DNA of 64,000 nucleotides, from positions 2,666,001 through 2,730,000 of the forward strand of contig NZ_JAGIOC010000001.1 of assembly GCF_017876515.1 (NCBI RefSeq). Reading direction: 5' to 3'. This document shows, one piece after another, positions 33,283 through 42,737 of this stretch. The notes beneath the pieces are model-generated. The model did no database searches, had not been told where the DNA came from, and worked only from the letters and a program-made list of their open reading frames with translations. A program made the translations under genes and the position numbers. Source of the stretch: Brachybacterium fresconis. Its GTDB lineage: Bacteria > Actinomycetota > Actinomycetes > Actinomycetales > Dermabacteraceae. The first letter of the stretch is position 1; every line of letters starts with the position of its first letter.

Positions 33283-33837
33283 TCACTTCGCGGTGACGGG
33301 CCGACTGAAGCGTCTGCACACGTAGACCCGCGAGAACCGACCCCGGAGTTCAGGCTCGTCCTGGACACTCGCGTGGCAGAACGCGGTCAGCGGAGCCGAG
33401 AGTCCAGACGGGCTCTCCCAGCCGGCATCCGTGTCCTCCCAGGTCTTGTAGACGTGGAGGTAGTGCTCCGATTCTGCGAAGCCGTGGGCACGGTACCACT
33501 CCAGGGCGGGCTCGTCCTCACGGGTCCAGGCGTCCACGACCGACACAGTGCCGGGCAGTTCGGATCGCGCGCGGGTGAGCAATGCGGACGCGACACCTCT
33601 GCCCTGGTGGTCCGGATCCACCGCCACGGTGTCGATCGTGGCCAGATCGCCGTCGATCTCGATGTCCAGGATGCCGACGGCATCATCGCCGTCCAGCGCG
33701 ACGAGCTGCACGGCTGGACTCGGCGGGCGCCTCGCCCACACATCGTCGTAGTAGCAGGTGGACAGGAAGGTCAGGGTTCTGCATCGCAGCCAGCTGGTCT
33801 CGTCGGCCGGCTCGTAGCTGCGGATCACGATGGGCAT
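33283..33837 (-). CDS. GNAT family acetyltransferase
   Basis: 184 aa from MPIVIRSYEPADETSWLRCRTL. Motif A is IDTVAVDPDHQGRGVASALLTRAR and motif B EDEPALEWYRAHGFAESEHYLHVYK. The Met at 33837 fits the family start better than the one 24 bases upstream. It is convergent with the AlbA_2 gene, with 3 bp between stops. The substrate is unknown. Confidence 0.85.
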   Translation of the reverse strand: MPIVIRSYEPADETSWLRCRTLTFLSTCYYDDVWARRPPSPAVQLVALDGDDAVGILDIEIDGDLATIDTVAVDPDHQGRGVASALLTRARSELPGTVSVVDAWTREDEPALEWYRAHGFAESEHYLHVYKTWEDTDAGWESPSGLSAPLTAFCHASVQDEPELRGRFSRVYVCRRFSRPVTAK

Positions 33838-34010
33838 AGTTCTCCTACGGATCGGTGTCATGGAAGGGAAGCCTCACGCGGAGAACATGCGGCGAGGATA
33901 CTCAGCCTTTCACCGGGTGTCAGACCGTTTTCAACACGGTGTGCAGGCGATGCTCCGGGAAGCATGATCGAAGGATGAGTCCGGAGCGCTGCGTCTTCCA
34001 TGCCCGCACG

Positions 34011-34534
34011 ATGCACAACACTGACGCACACGAGCTGCACCCCTCAGCGCGCTCGAGCGGACGGATCCTCGTGCCTTCGCGGCCGCGATCGCCCAATGCG
34101 ACGACACTCCGGAACGCCGACGGCTCCGGGATACGTGGATTCCGGTTCTCGACGCAACGTGGACCGAGGTGGTCTTTCTGTCTCCCGTGCAGCAGCGCGC
34201 GATCTGGGAGGCATGGCGCACCATCGCCGGGGTCGAGCTGCCGGGGCAGGAGTTCTGGGCGATCCCCATCAAGGACCTCGGCCCCGCGGTCGTCTTCGAT
34301 CGACACCTGAGCAGCACAGGCGATCCGATCGACCCGCGGGAGATCGACGCCCTCGACGTCGCCACCCACCGCTCCTCGGAGGAGACGACGCCACGGAATG
34401 CTCGGTGGATCGACGAACTCGCGAGAGCGAGCAAGCGCGGCGCCTGGTTCAACGGGACCCCGCACGTCCTGACGAAAGACCCCGTGCCGCTCCGCTCGGC
34501 AGAGGTGATCGACTGGCGTCCGAAAAACGGTTGA
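34011..34534 (+). pseudogene. hypothetical gene with likely frameshift
   Basis: From 34025 to 34534 one frame is open and reads ALERTDPRAFAAAIAQCDDTPERRR and on to a natural-looking end, but it has no ATG or GTG before 34169. The overlapping frame has ATG at 34011 with HNTDAHELHPSA, which would join it naturally near 34045 by a one-base shift. So either this is a broken gene or the sequence has an indel error. The body (TWIPVLDATWTEVVFLSPVQ, FWAIPIKDLGPAVVFDRHL) matches no family that I recognise. Confidence 0.45.
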
Positions 34535-34565
34535 CCCTGAACGGCAGCGACCGGAGCATGGCGCC

Positions 34566-35414
34566 ATGCTCATGACGTCGCAGGACATCGATCCCCCGGC
34601 AGTCCTGGACTTCATCGTCCGCCAGCAGCAATCCCCCGAGACGGCGTGCGCCTACCTCGGCACGGAGCCGTCGGAGATCCGTGGCGACCTGGAAGAGCTG
34701 GACCAGCACTGGCTGGAGACCGTCCGCGTGTCCGTCGCGGCAGACGGCGGGATCGTCGGCGCAGCGGTCATCGAGTGGGACGAGGAGCTGGACCGTTCCT
34801 GGGTGCACGGTCCCTGGATGGAGCAGGACGCATGGCTGACTGCGGGCCCCTCGCTGCTCGCGGCGGTGACGGCGCAGGCACCGGTCGTCGGCCACGAGAT
34901 GTACGCAGACGTCAGCAACCACGGCATGGCGCAGCTGGCACGCCGCTGCGGATGGCAGGCCGGGGAGGCCAATTTCGAGTATCGCCGCGCCACGCCCGTA
35001 CCGTCCGGAGCTCCGGGGACCCGCCCGGCCACCAGCGCGGACGAGCCCGCCATCCGCGCGCTGCATGAGCGGGAGTTCCCCGGAACCTACGCGTCAGCCT
35101 CCGAGCTCCTCGATCCCGACAGCCGCTACTCGACCCTCGTCTTCGCACCGGAGGGGACGGTGCTCGGGTACGTGGCCTCGCAGCTGCAGTCGGAGTCCGC
35201 GGTGTACGTGGACTTCCTCGCGGTGCGTCCCGACGCGCGTCGGAGCGGCGTCGGAGAACGCCTCATCAACGGTGCGCACGAGAGCTCGGGCCGGGACAAG
35301 ATCACTCTTACGGTCGATGAGAACCGTCCCGCGGCACGCGCGTTCTACGCCTCCACCGGTTTCGAATCGATGGCCACCACGCGGCCCTATCGACTGCGCC
35401 GGTCGAGACGGTGA
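34566..35414 (+). CDS. tandem GNAT acetyltransferase
   Basis: 282 aa. The N-terminal 145 residues are a weak GNAT-like domain (VSVAADGGIVGAAVIEWDEEL, HGMAQLARRCGWQAGEANFEYR). The C-terminal domain is a clear GNAT: VYVDFLAVRPDARRSGVGERLINGAHESSG then NRPAARAFYASTGFESM. Such double GNATs usually keep one active site. ATG 34566 or ATG 34572 starts it. It stands after the disrupted hypothetical gene. Confidence 0.82.
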   Translation: MLMTSQDIDPPAVLDFIVRQQQSPETACAYLGTEPSEIRGDLEELDQHWLETVRVSVAADGGIVGAAVIEWDEELDRSWVHGPWMEQDAWLTAGPSLLAAVTAQAPVVGHEMYADVSNHGMAQLARRCGWQAGEANFEYRRATPVPSGAPGTRPATSADEPAIRALHEREFPGTYASASELLDPDSRYSTLVFAPEGTVLGYVASQLQSESAVYVDFLAVRPDARRSGVGERLINGAHESSGRDKITLTVDENRPAARAFYASTGFESMATTRPYRLRRSRR

Positions 35415-35446
35415 CGAGTCGGCCTGAGCGCACGGGTCTCCACGCG

Positions 35447-35839
35447 CTACGGGACCCACGTCTGCGAGAAGTAGTCGGCCTGCAACGTGAGGAAGCTGCC
35501 ACCCGGCTCCGCCCGCACCCAGATCGTCCGGGGGTCGACGAGGTTCCCCGGGATCTCCAGCTGGGGCGTCGCCCCGATCTCCTCGGCGAGCTCCTGAGGT
35601 GAGGATCCCGGCGCAGGCCGCACGGTGATCTCGATCCAGCATCCGCCGCTCGCGCAGTCACGCTTCGTGCTGATGATTTCGGCGTCCTCCGGCAGGGGGA
35701 TCGACGACACCGCCGGCACGTCCCCCTCCGTGGCCATCATCGTCAGCCAGAGATAGCGTCCGCCGACGAGGAGGAACGCCACGAGCAGCGCGGCGATCAC
35801 CCAGCCCACGATCAGCCTCCGGCGCTCGCCTTTGCCCAT
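35447..35839 (-). CDS. membrane-anchored hypothetical protein
   Basis: 130 aa. A basic start (MGKGERRR) is followed by one transmembrane helix, LIVGWVIAALLVAFLLVGG (residues 9-27), giving a cytoplasmic N-terminus and an outer C-terminal domain. The domain has a pair of Cys in RDCASGGCWIEITVRP that may form a disulfide. No family is recognised. It is convergent with the GNAT gene and 110 bp from the next methyltransferase. Confidence 0.65.
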   Translation of the reverse strand: MGKGERRRLIVGWVIAALLVAFLLVGGRYLWLTMMATEGDVPAVSSIPLPEDAEIISTKRDCASGGCWIEITVRPAPGSSPQELAEEIGATPQLEIPGNLVDPRTIWVRAEPGGSFLTLQADYFSQTWVP

Positions 35840-35949
35840 CTCGCCCCGTCCATCCGTGGATGCGGTCAGTCTATGGATCGCCGCTCTCCCGGAGCACTTC
35901 TCGGACCGCGACGTCCTGCGTCATCGGTGCCGACCATCACACCGCGCCC

Positions 35950-36708
35950 TCAACGACGGAGCTCTACGAACAGGAATGCGAGGAACCGCGGATCGTCACG
36001 ATCTGCGAAGAGCTCTGGGACATACTCCCTGGCCCCTGGTGAGACTCCCGGCTCCCGCACGTCGGCGATGGTGAAGCCCGAGCGAAGGAACGCCTGGATC
36101 ATCTCCGAGAGCGGACGATCCCAGAAGGTGACGTCCGCCTGCTGCCCGTCGAACTCCCAGCGGTCGGTGCGCGGACGGGTCGCGAAGTAGTCCGGCTCCT
36201 CGCCATTCTGTCGGCCGGCGTACCAGATCGCGAAGGGGTGCTCGACAGAGAGGAGCAGCCGCCCGCCCGGCTTGAGAACCCGCCGGAACTCGGTCAGCGG
36301 CGCGTCCCAGTCCCGCAGGTTGTGCAGTGTCAGCGAGCAGACGACGTCGTCGAACGCGCCGTCATCGAAGGGCAGCGGTGCACCGAGGTCGGCGACGATC
36401 AGCTCGGCGCCGTCCCCTACTCGCTCTCTGGCGAGGCGGAGCATCTGCGCGCTGCCGTCGATGCCCACAACACTCGCGCCGCCGTCGAGCAGGTCTTCGA
36501 TCGTCACCCCGGAGCCAGCGCCCGCATCGAGCACCCTGCGGCCATGCACCTCCCCCAGCATCTCCCGGATCTCCGGGCGATTGTAGTGCTGGTTCAGCAA
36601 GCTGCCGGCGTTCTCTGCCGCGTAGCCCTCGGCGATCGCGTCGTACACAGCAGAGTCATTGACCGGACGGGCGCTGTCGGCAACGGTGCGCGACGGGGAG
36701 ATCTTCAT
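35950..36708 (-). CDS. class I SAM-dependent methyltransferase
   Basis: 252 aa from MKISPSRTVADSARPVNDS. Motif I VLDAGAGSGVTIEDLL, motif II VVGIDGSAQMLRLAR, motif III LIVADLGAPLPFDDGAFDDVVCSLTLHN and RRVLKPGGRLLLSVEHPF; the SVEHP stretch is typical of the UbiE/COQ5-like Methyltransf_11 group. ATG 36708 was chosen because the 50 codons before it look like spacer DNA. No operon partner. Confidence 0.87.
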   Translation of the reverse strand: MKISPSRTVADSARPVNDSAVYDAIAEGYAAENAGSLLNQHYNRPEIREMLGEVHGRRVLDAGAGSGVTIEDLLDGGASVVGIDGSAQMLRLARERVGDGAELIVADLGAPLPFDDGAFDDVVCSLTLHNLRDWDAPLTEFRRVLKPGGRLLLSVEHPFAIWYAGRQNGEEPDYFATRPRTDRWEFDGQQADVTFWDRPLSEMIQAFLRSGFTIADVREPGVSPGAREYVPELFADRDDPRFLAFLFVELRR

Positions 36709-36926
36709 CCCGGCGAGACTACCGGTGCGACAGGGGCATCGAGCGAGTGTTCGCGGAACTCGGGGGCTCGGCGCGCGCGCCCGGAAATCTCCAGCCCTCG
36801 AGCTCGCTGGCCCGGTCCACCCCTCCACCGCCTTGCGGCAGCGGCCTGCGCCCGTCACGATGTCCCTGTAAGCCGATTCCTCAGTCCGACCTGTCTGACG
36901 GCTTGCCGCTCCAAGGGCGGTGACTC

Positions 36927-38120
36927 ATGTCGGCTCTGACCAGCTATCGGCAGCTCTTCCTTCGCCCTGGCGCGGGGCGGTTTTTCGTCCCCGCAGCTCT
37001 GGCGCGACTCGGCGTCGCGATGCAGAGCCTCGCCATCCTCTGGGCGGTCCAGGGCGCCTCCGGCTCGTTCGCGGTGGCGGGGCTCGCCACGGGTTCCTTC
37101 GCGGTTGCGGAGGCCCTGCTCGCTCCGCAGGTGGCGCGGTTCGTGGACAGCCGTGGGCAGCGGGCGGTGGCCATCTCACAGCTTCCGGTGTTCGGTCTCG
37201 CCACGGCGCTCCTGCTGCTCGCCGTATTCCGAGATCAGGCAACCTGGGTGTGGGTCCTGTCCAGCGCTGTCGCCGGCGTCTCCTGCCCCCAGGTCGGCTC
37301 CCTCGCCGCTGCGCGATGGCGGCATCTCACCGGCGGCTCTGCGCAGGTGACCTCCGCTCTCGCCCTCGAGGCAGCGGTCAACGAGCTCACCTTCATGCTC
37401 GGCCCCATCCTCGTGACGACCCTCAGCGCCGCGGTCCATCCGTCAGCCGGTCTGGTGCTCGCCGCAGTCCTGGTGCTGGTGTTCACAACCGTGCTGATGC
37501 GGCGCCGTGAATCGGAGCCTCCGCGCCAACCGCGCGGGCCCGGACTGGTGCTCGATACGCGACTCGCGAACGCCGCGTTCCTGCCGTTCGTGGTGCTGCA
37601 CCTGCTGCTCGGCCTCTACTTCGGTGGAATGGCGCTCTGCCTCACGGCGGCGGCGCTGTCCTTCGGCGCAGGCACATACGCGGGCCTCGTCGCGGCAGCC
37701 GGGGGCGCGGCGAGCCTGCTCACCGGCCTCCTCTACGGGTCCTCGCGACGGATCGGGGCAGCGCCGGCGATGGTCGGAGGGGCAGCCCTTCTCGCGGTGT
37801 CGTGCTTCGCGCTGAGCCAGGTGCAGAGGTTCATGCCGTTCGTGCTGCTGACCGTGCTGGCGGGTGCCTGCGTCGCCCCGATCGTGATCCCCGCGGCGGT
37901 CACGCTCCAGGAGGAAACCCCGCGCTCGCTCTATGTCCAGGCGGTCACCTGGACCGGGTCGGCGAGTGCCCTGGGGACCGCGGTCGCCGGACCGCTCGTC
38001 GGCCGTCTCGTCGACCAGGCGTCCCCGCAGCGGGGCTATTTCGTCCTCGCGATCATCCTCGCTGCGCTGGTGCTGACAGCGGCGATCCTCACCCGGGGCG
38101 GGCGGAGAGCCGCGAGCTGA
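36927..38120 (+). CDS. MFS transporter
   Basis: 397 aa, 12 predicted transmembrane helices. GAGRFFVPAALARLGVAMQSLAILW opens helix 1, a loop 2-3 acidic-basic pair is in RFVDSRGQRAVAIS, and PLVGRLVDQASPQRGYFVLAI is near the end. It resembles the EntS/drug-efflux-like group without a specific substrate sign. Preceded by GGGCGG about 8 bases before the ATG. It stands alone. Confidence 0.83.
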   Translation: MSALTSYRQLFLRPGAGRFFVPAALARLGVAMQSLAILWAVQGASGSFAVAGLATGSFAVAEALLAPQVARFVDSRGQRAVAISQLPVFGLATALLLLAVFRDQATWVWVLSSAVAGVSCPQVGSLAAARWRHLTGGSAQVTSALALEAAVNELTFMLGPILVTTLSAAVHPSAGLVLAAVLVLVFTTVLMRRRESEPPRQPRGPGLVLDTRLANAAFLPFVVLHLLLGLYFGGMALCLTAAALSFGAGTYAGLVAAAGGAASLLTGLLYGSSRRIGAAPAMVGGAALLAVSCFALSQVQRFMPFVLLTVLAGACVAPIVIPAAVTLQEETPRSLYVQAVTWTGSASALGTAVAGPLVGRLVDQASPQRGYFVLAIILAALVLTAAILTRGGRRAAS

Positions 38121-38178
38121 CAGGCGAGCAGAGGAAAGCCTCGCCTCCGCGTCCCGTCGCTCGCCGCCACCGCCGCGC

Positions 38179-39060
38179 TCAGGCCTCCGGGATCTCGCGG
38201 TCGAAGGCCTCCGGCGTGATCGAGGCGGGCTCCGGCCCGCAACGCACCCCGGTGTCCAGGGCGTCGATCCGGGTGAGCTCGTCCGCGGTCAGCTCGAAGC
38301 CGAACACGTCGAAGTTGGCGGCGATGCGCTCGGGCCTGACGGACTTCGGGATCGCAGAGCGTCCCTGCTGGAGGTGCCAGCGCAGCATCACCTGGGCGGC
38401 TGTCACGCCATGGGCGTCCGCGATCTCGCCGATGACCGGGTCCTCGAAGGTGGAGCCGCCGCTGTCCCCGCCGTAGCTGGTGATCCCGCCCATCGGGGAC
38501 CAGGCCTGGGTGAGGATCCCGTGCTCGGCATCGGCGGCCTGCACGTCGGCCTGGGTGAAGTACGGGTGGACCTCGACCTGGTTGACGGCGGGGACCACGT
38601 CGGTCTGCTCCCGGAGGTTCGCGAGCACGTCGGGCATGACGTTGCTGATGCCGATCGCGCGCACTCGACCATCGGCCAGCAGCTTCTCGAGCGCCGTGTA
38701 CGCGCCGATGGTGCGCTCGAAGTCGGTGGGCACGGGCTGGTGCAGCAGGAGCAGATCGATCTGCTCGACGCCGAGCTTGTCGGCGCTCTTGTCGAAGCCG
38801 TGCAGGGCCCCGTCGTAGCCGTAGTCCGTGATCCACAGCTTCGTTTCGAGGAACACCTCGGAGCGGTCCAGTCCGGAGCGGCGGACGGCCTCGCCCACCT
38901 CGCGCTCGTTGCCGTACGCGGCCGCGGTGTCGATCAGGCGGTAGCCGAGCCGGAGGGCCTCGGCGACCGCGGCGGTCGTCTCCTCGGGCGGGGTCTGGAA
39001 GACGCCGAAGCCCAGGGCGGGCATCTCGACGCCGTTGTTCAGGGTGCGCGTGGTGGTCAT
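38179..39060 (-). CDS. aldo/keto reductase, diketogluconate reductase-like
   Basis: 293 aa AKR5-type enzyme. The catalytic tetrad is visible: Asp and Tyr in RLIDTAAAYGNEREVGEAVR, Lys in VFLETKLWITDYG, His in LLLLHQPVPTDF. The NADPH-binding IPKSVRPERIAANFDVFGFEL follows. It reduces aldehydes or ketones with NADPH in the cytoplasm. The XRE regulator gene lies 49 bp upstream on the same strand, so co-transcription is likely. Confidence 0.9.
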   Translation of the reverse strand: MTTTRTLNNGVEMPALGFGVFQTPPEETTAAVAEALRLGYRLIDTAAAYGNEREVGEAVRRSGLDRSEVFLETKLWITDYGYDGALHGFDKSADKLGVEQIDLLLLHQPVPTDFERTIGAYTALEKLLADGRVRAIGISNVMPDVLANLREQTDVVPAVNQVEVHPYFTQADVQAADAEHGILTQAWSPMGGITSYGGDSGGSTFEDPVIGEIADAHGVTAAQVMLRWHLQQGRSAIPKSVRPERIAANFDVFGFELTADELTRIDALDTGVRCGPEPASITPEAFDREIPEA

Positions 39061-39109
39061 GTCGGTCTCTTTCGGAGGGCGGTCGTGGTCGGTGTCGCCG
39101 GGCGGCGGC

Positions 39110-39994
39110 TCAGTGCTCCGCGGCGGGCTCGTGCGCGGTCAGCGCGGGGTGGTCGGTGGCGGCGAGGCTTCCCAGCAGGCGTATCCGCTCCTCGGTGGCG
39201 CTGCCGGGCTCCGCGGTGTAGGCGAACAGGGACCACTCGGGATTGGCGGGCAGGTCCATCGCCTCGTAGCTGAGCTCGAGGTCGCCCACCACCGGATGGT
39301 GGATCCGCTTGAGTCCGGCGCGGTGATGGCGCACGTCGTGGACGGACCAGCGCTGCCGGAAGGCGTCGCTGCGGGTGACGAGCTCGCCGATGACGTCGGT
39401 CAGCCCTGTGTCCAGGGGGTTCTGTCCGGCGTAGGTGCGCATCGTGGCCACGATGCCGTCCGCGTTCTGCTCCCAGTCCGGGAAGAAGGTGCGCGCCGCC
39501 GGGTCGAGGAACGTGAACCGGGCCGTGTTCGCCCGGCCCGACGGATCCTCGAACAGCGGCGCGTACAGGGCTCGTCCCAGGGCGTTGGAGGCCACGAAGT
39601 CCATCCGTCGATCCCGCACCCACATCGGGGCACCGGTGACCGCGTCGAGGAAGCGCTGGAACGCCGGGGTCACGCCCCGCTCACCGCACTTCCTGCGCTT
39701 GCGCACGGGGCGGGGTCCCGCCGCCCGCGCCAGATCGGCCAGATGGTCGATCTCGGCCTCCTCGAGCCGGAGAGCATGGGCGATCGACTCCAGAACCTCG
39801 GTGGACACCCCGCCCAGCTCGCCTCGCTCCATCCGCGCGTAGTACTCGACGCTCACGCCGGCGAGCATCGCGACCTCCTCCCGGCGCAGTCCGGGCACCC
39901 GGCGACGAGATCCGCCGATGATGCCCGCCTGCTCCGGCGTGATCCGGTCCCTGCGCGTGCGCAGGAACTGAGACACCTCTGCTCGATGATCCAT
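39110..39994 (-). CDS. XRE family regulator with MmyB-like ligand domain
   Basis: 294 aa. N-terminal HTH_31: FLRTRRDRITPEQAGI, VPGLRREEVAMLAGVSVEYYARMERG. From about residue 110 a MmyB-like PAS-type domain (TGAPMWVRDRRMDFVASNALGRALY, NTARFTFLDPAARTFFPDWE) that binds a small lipid-like ligand in its relative MltR. These regulators usually control a nearby oxidoreductase; here the aldo/keto reductase follows directly. Confidence 0.9.
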   Translation of the reverse strand: MDHRAEVSQFLRTRRDRITPEQAGIIGGSRRRVPGLRREEVAMLAGVSVEYYARMERGELGGVSTEVLESIAHALRLEEAEIDHLADLARAAGPRPVRKRRKCGERGVTPAFQRFLDAVTGAPMWVRDRRMDFVASNALGRALYAPLFEDPSGRANTARFTFLDPAARTFFPDWEQNADGIVATMRTYAGQNPLDTGLTDVIGELVTRSDAFRQRWSVHDVRHHRAGLKRIHHPVVGDLELSYEAMDLPANPEWSLFAYTAEPGSATEERIRLLGSLAATDHPALTAHEPAAEH

Positions 39995-40130
39995 GCGCCC
40001 ACGGTAAGACCGCCGCGTCGCGGGAAGGAGGAACTGTCAGTACACGGATCAGCGGCCCCTCCCTCCGCCGGCGGCAACGCGCATAGAGTTCCCGGACCAT
40101 CCCCGAACCCGTCCCGAGGACCTCTCCCCC

Positions 40131-41309
40131 GTGAACCGTCTCCTGGTGCCGACCTCCGCGCTGATGTGGGGACTGCAGATCGCCTTCCTCAGCCCGTCGC
40201 TCGCGCTGATCCTCTCCACCCTGTACGGGGCCAGCACCACGGAGATCGGGTGGGTGCTGGCGATCTACAACGCGAGCGGCTTCATCGCCTCGCTGGTGGT
40301 GCCCGCCTGGGCGGACCGCCGCCAGGAGTACCTGGGGCCGATGCTTCTCAGCGGCGTGCTCACGGTCCTGCTGGTGCTGCTGCTGGCCCTGGTCACCACT
40401 CTGCCCCTGGTGACCATCGTGCTGGTGGTGGTGGGCGGGCCCGCCGGGGTGGGGGTCTCGCTGCTGTGGGCGCATCTGCGCCATGCCGGGGCGCGGCCCG
40501 CGCAGATCGTGAACACGCGCGCGATCGTCTCGGTCGCGTGGGTCGCGGGACCTCCGCTCGCGACGCTCGTCATCGGCTGGTTCGGGCCGCAGGCGATCCT
40601 GCTCGCGATCGCTCTGGTGGCGCTGGCGAACATCGGCACCACGATGCTCATGATCCGCGGCCACCGCGCCGCACTCGCCTCCGGCACCCCACCGGCTCCC
40701 GCGCACGAGGAGGACGACGTCTCCCTCGGCACGGCGGGCATCGTGCTGGTCACCGCCGCGTTCGTGCTGCTGCAGGCGACGAATGCGACCGCCATGTCGT
40801 TCCTGGCCGTGTACGTGCCGCAGACGATGGGCGTGGACGTGGTGTGGGCCGGCATCGCCCTCGGGGTCGCCGCCGGTCTCGAGGTGCCGGCGCTCATGAT
40901 CGTCGCGCGCCTGACCACGCGGCACTCGAGCCTCGGCCTGATCCTCACCAGCTGCGTGGCCGGGATCGCCTACTACCTGGGCGTCGCCGTGGCGACAGGG
41001 CCGATCCTGCTGATCGCGCTGCAGGTGCTCAACGCCTGGTGCTTCGCGGGGATCGGCGGGGTGGGACTCACCCTCTTCCAGCAGATGATCCGTCGGCCCG
41101 GCCTGTCCACCGGGCTGTACATGAACACCCGGCGGGTGGGCGCGATCCTCTCCGGCCCGCTCATCGTGCTCGGCGGGGCGACCGCCCTCGGCCAGCGCGC
41201 CACATTCCTCGCCTGCGCGCTGCTCACTCTGGTGGGCCTGCTGATCATTGCCGTGGCTGGCCGACGCAGCTCTCAGATCGTCGCCACCGAGCCCGCGTCG
41301 ACCCGGTAG
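40131..41309 (+). CDS. SetA/SetB-like sugar efflux MFS transporter
   Basis: 392 aa with 12 transmembrane helices from GTG 40131. SALILSTLYGAS-like LALILSTLYGASTTEIGWVLAIYN, then VPAWADRRQEYLGPMLLSG in loop 2-3 and LFQQMIRRPGLSTGLYMNTRRVGAILSGPL in the second half. These are the marks of the sugar efflux (SET) group. The last 36 bases overlap a decayed SDR fragment on the other strand. The substrate is inferred from family only. Confidence 0.8.
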   Translation: MNRLLVPTSALMWGLQIAFLSPSLALILSTLYGASTTEIGWVLAIYNASGFIASLVVPAWADRRQEYLGPMLLSGVLTVLLVLLLALVTTLPLVTIVLVVVGGPAGVGVSLLWAHLRHAGARPAQIVNTRAIVSVAWVAGPPLATLVIGWFGPQAILLAIALVALANIGTTMLMIRGHRAALASGTPPAPAHEEDDVSLGTAGIVLVTAAFVLLQATNATAMSFLAVYVPQTMGVDVVWAGIALGVAAGLEVPALMIVARLTTRHSSLGLILTSCVAGIAYYLGVAVATGPILLIALQVLNAWCFAGIGGVGLTLFQQMIRRPGLSTGLYMNTRRVGAILSGPLIVLGGATALGQRATFLACALLTLVGLLIIAVAGRRSSQIVATEPASTR

Positions 41310-41450
41310 TTCGAGCCGGTGACGAACGAAACGCGGTCCGAGCACAGGAACGCGACCACGGCGGCGACCTCCTCGGGCTCGCCCCGGCGCTCGTGCGCGG
41401 CGCTCCGGTGATCAGTGCCTTCTTCCCGGTGATGTTCAGATCCCTGGTCA
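41274..41450 (-). pseudogene. SDR remnant with internal deletion
   Basis: The N-terminal SDR signature DLNITGKKALITG is fused, in a different frame, to the family's C-terminal piece RRGEPEEVAAVVAFLCSD followed by VTGSNYRVDAGSVATI and a stop. About 200 residues are missing between them, including the catalytic Tyr-Lys. It overlaps the end of the sugar efflux gene, so the deletion and that gene's present end may have arisen together. Confidence 0.75.
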
Positions 41451-42632
41451 GCCGATGCTCCCTCGCAGCAGGTCCCGGTCGGTGATCGCGTCGGCGATCA
41501 CCGTGCGTGCGGCGTCCCGTGCCCCGTCGATCTGCCACATCAGCACGCCGACGGGTCGCCCACGGTCCTCGAGGTAGTAGACGACGCTGTGCGCGGTGTC
41601 GTGGTGCACCTCGAGGGTCTCCAGGGAGGGGTCCAGGGTGCCCACTGCTTCCCAGCGCACCCCGTAGACCATCGAGTAGAAGTAGGGGGTGTGCTGGTAG
41701 GGGGCCTCGGACCCGGCCATCGATCGTCCCGCGGCCGCGCCGGATTCACGCGCGTGGTCGACGTGCTCGATCCGGGTGCGGCCGAGGATCGCGTCGGGGT
41801 ACTCGATGATGTCGCCGGCCGCCCAGATCGACGGGTCGGAGGTGCGCAGGTGCTCGTCGACGACGACGCCCTCGGAGACCTCCAGCCCTGCGTGGCGGGC
41901 CAGGTCGAGGCGGGGTTCGGCGCCCAGGCCGACCACCACGATGTCGCCACCGACGGCGGTGCCGTCGTCGAGCGTCACGCCGACGTCCGCGTCGTCCTGC
42001 ACGGTGAGCATCTCCGCGCGTCGACCGGGGAGCAGCTCGACGCCGTGGTCCGTGAACAGCTTCTGGTAGCGCTCCGCGATGCTCGGCGGGAACTGCGAAC
42101 CGCCGAGCACCTCGTCGGGGAACACGAGGGTGACGTGGGCACCGTTGAGCGAGAGGGAGGCGGCGATCTCCGCACCGATGTACCCGCCGCCGACGACCAC
42201 CGCGCGGGCCCCGTCGGTCATCAGATGCCGCAGGGTGCGATAGTCCGCGAAGCTGCGGAAGTGGATGATGCGCTCGTCCTCCGGGCCGTCGAGCCGGCGC
42301 GGCTCCGAGCCGGTGGCCAGCAGCAGCTTCCCGTAGTCGATCCGCTCCCCGCCTTCGAGCTCGACCTGCTTCGCCGTCCGGTCGATCGCGGTCACCACGG
42401 TGCGCACGCGCAGGTCGGCACCGGTGTCCTCGGCCGTGTTCAGCGGGACGGAGTCCTCCCCGAACTCCGGGTCGATCCACAGCTTCTTCGTCAGGGCGGG
42501 CCGGGTGTAGGGAGCGTCCTCGTCGGAGCTCACGATGCCGATGGTGCCGTCCGCATCGTGCTCTCGAAGCGCCCGGGCGGCATCGTCCGCCACCTGGCCT
42601 CCGCCGATGATCAGATAGTCGTACGAGGTCAT
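41448..42632 (-). CDS. FAD-dependent pyridine nucleotide-disulfide oxidoreductase
   Basis: 394 aa. FAD motif YDYLIIGGGQVADDAARALRE, NAD motif ARAVVVGGGYIGAEIAASLSL, the second FAD motif SIWAAGDIIEYPD, and a C-terminal reductase domain (YFYSMVYGVRWEAVG). It belongs to the ferredoxin reductase/AIF-like group, which passes electrons from NAD(P)H to a ferredoxin or quinone. No ferredoxin gene lies beside it. The stop is next to the SDR remnant. A kinase fragment lies upstream. Confidence 0.87.
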   Translation of the reverse strand: MTSYDYLIIGGGQVADDAARALREHDADGTIGIVSSDEDAPYTRPALTKKLWIDPEFGEDSVPLNTAEDTGADLRVRTVVTAIDRTAKQVELEGGERIDYGKLLLATGSEPRRLDGPEDERIIHFRSFADYRTLRHLMTDGARAVVVGGGYIGAEIAASLSLNGAHVTLVFPDEVLGGSQFPPSIAERYQKLFTDHGVELLPGRRAEMLTVQDDADVGVTLDDGTAVGGDIVVVGLGAEPRLDLARHAGLEVSEGVVVDEHLRTSDPSIWAAGDIIEYPDAILGRTRIEHVDHARESGAAAGRSMAGSEAPYQHTPYFYSMVYGVRWEAVGTLDPSLETLEVHHDTAHSVVYYLEDRGRPVGVLMWQIDGARDAARTVIADAITDRDLLRGSIG

Positions 42633-42737
42633 CTCAGAGATCTCCTTCGTCGCGGCGTCGCTGTGCCCCGAGTAGACATGCTGAGCGCACGAACTTCGAC
42701 CCCTGAGCGGGAAATCGACCGTTCGGTCTCACTCTGC

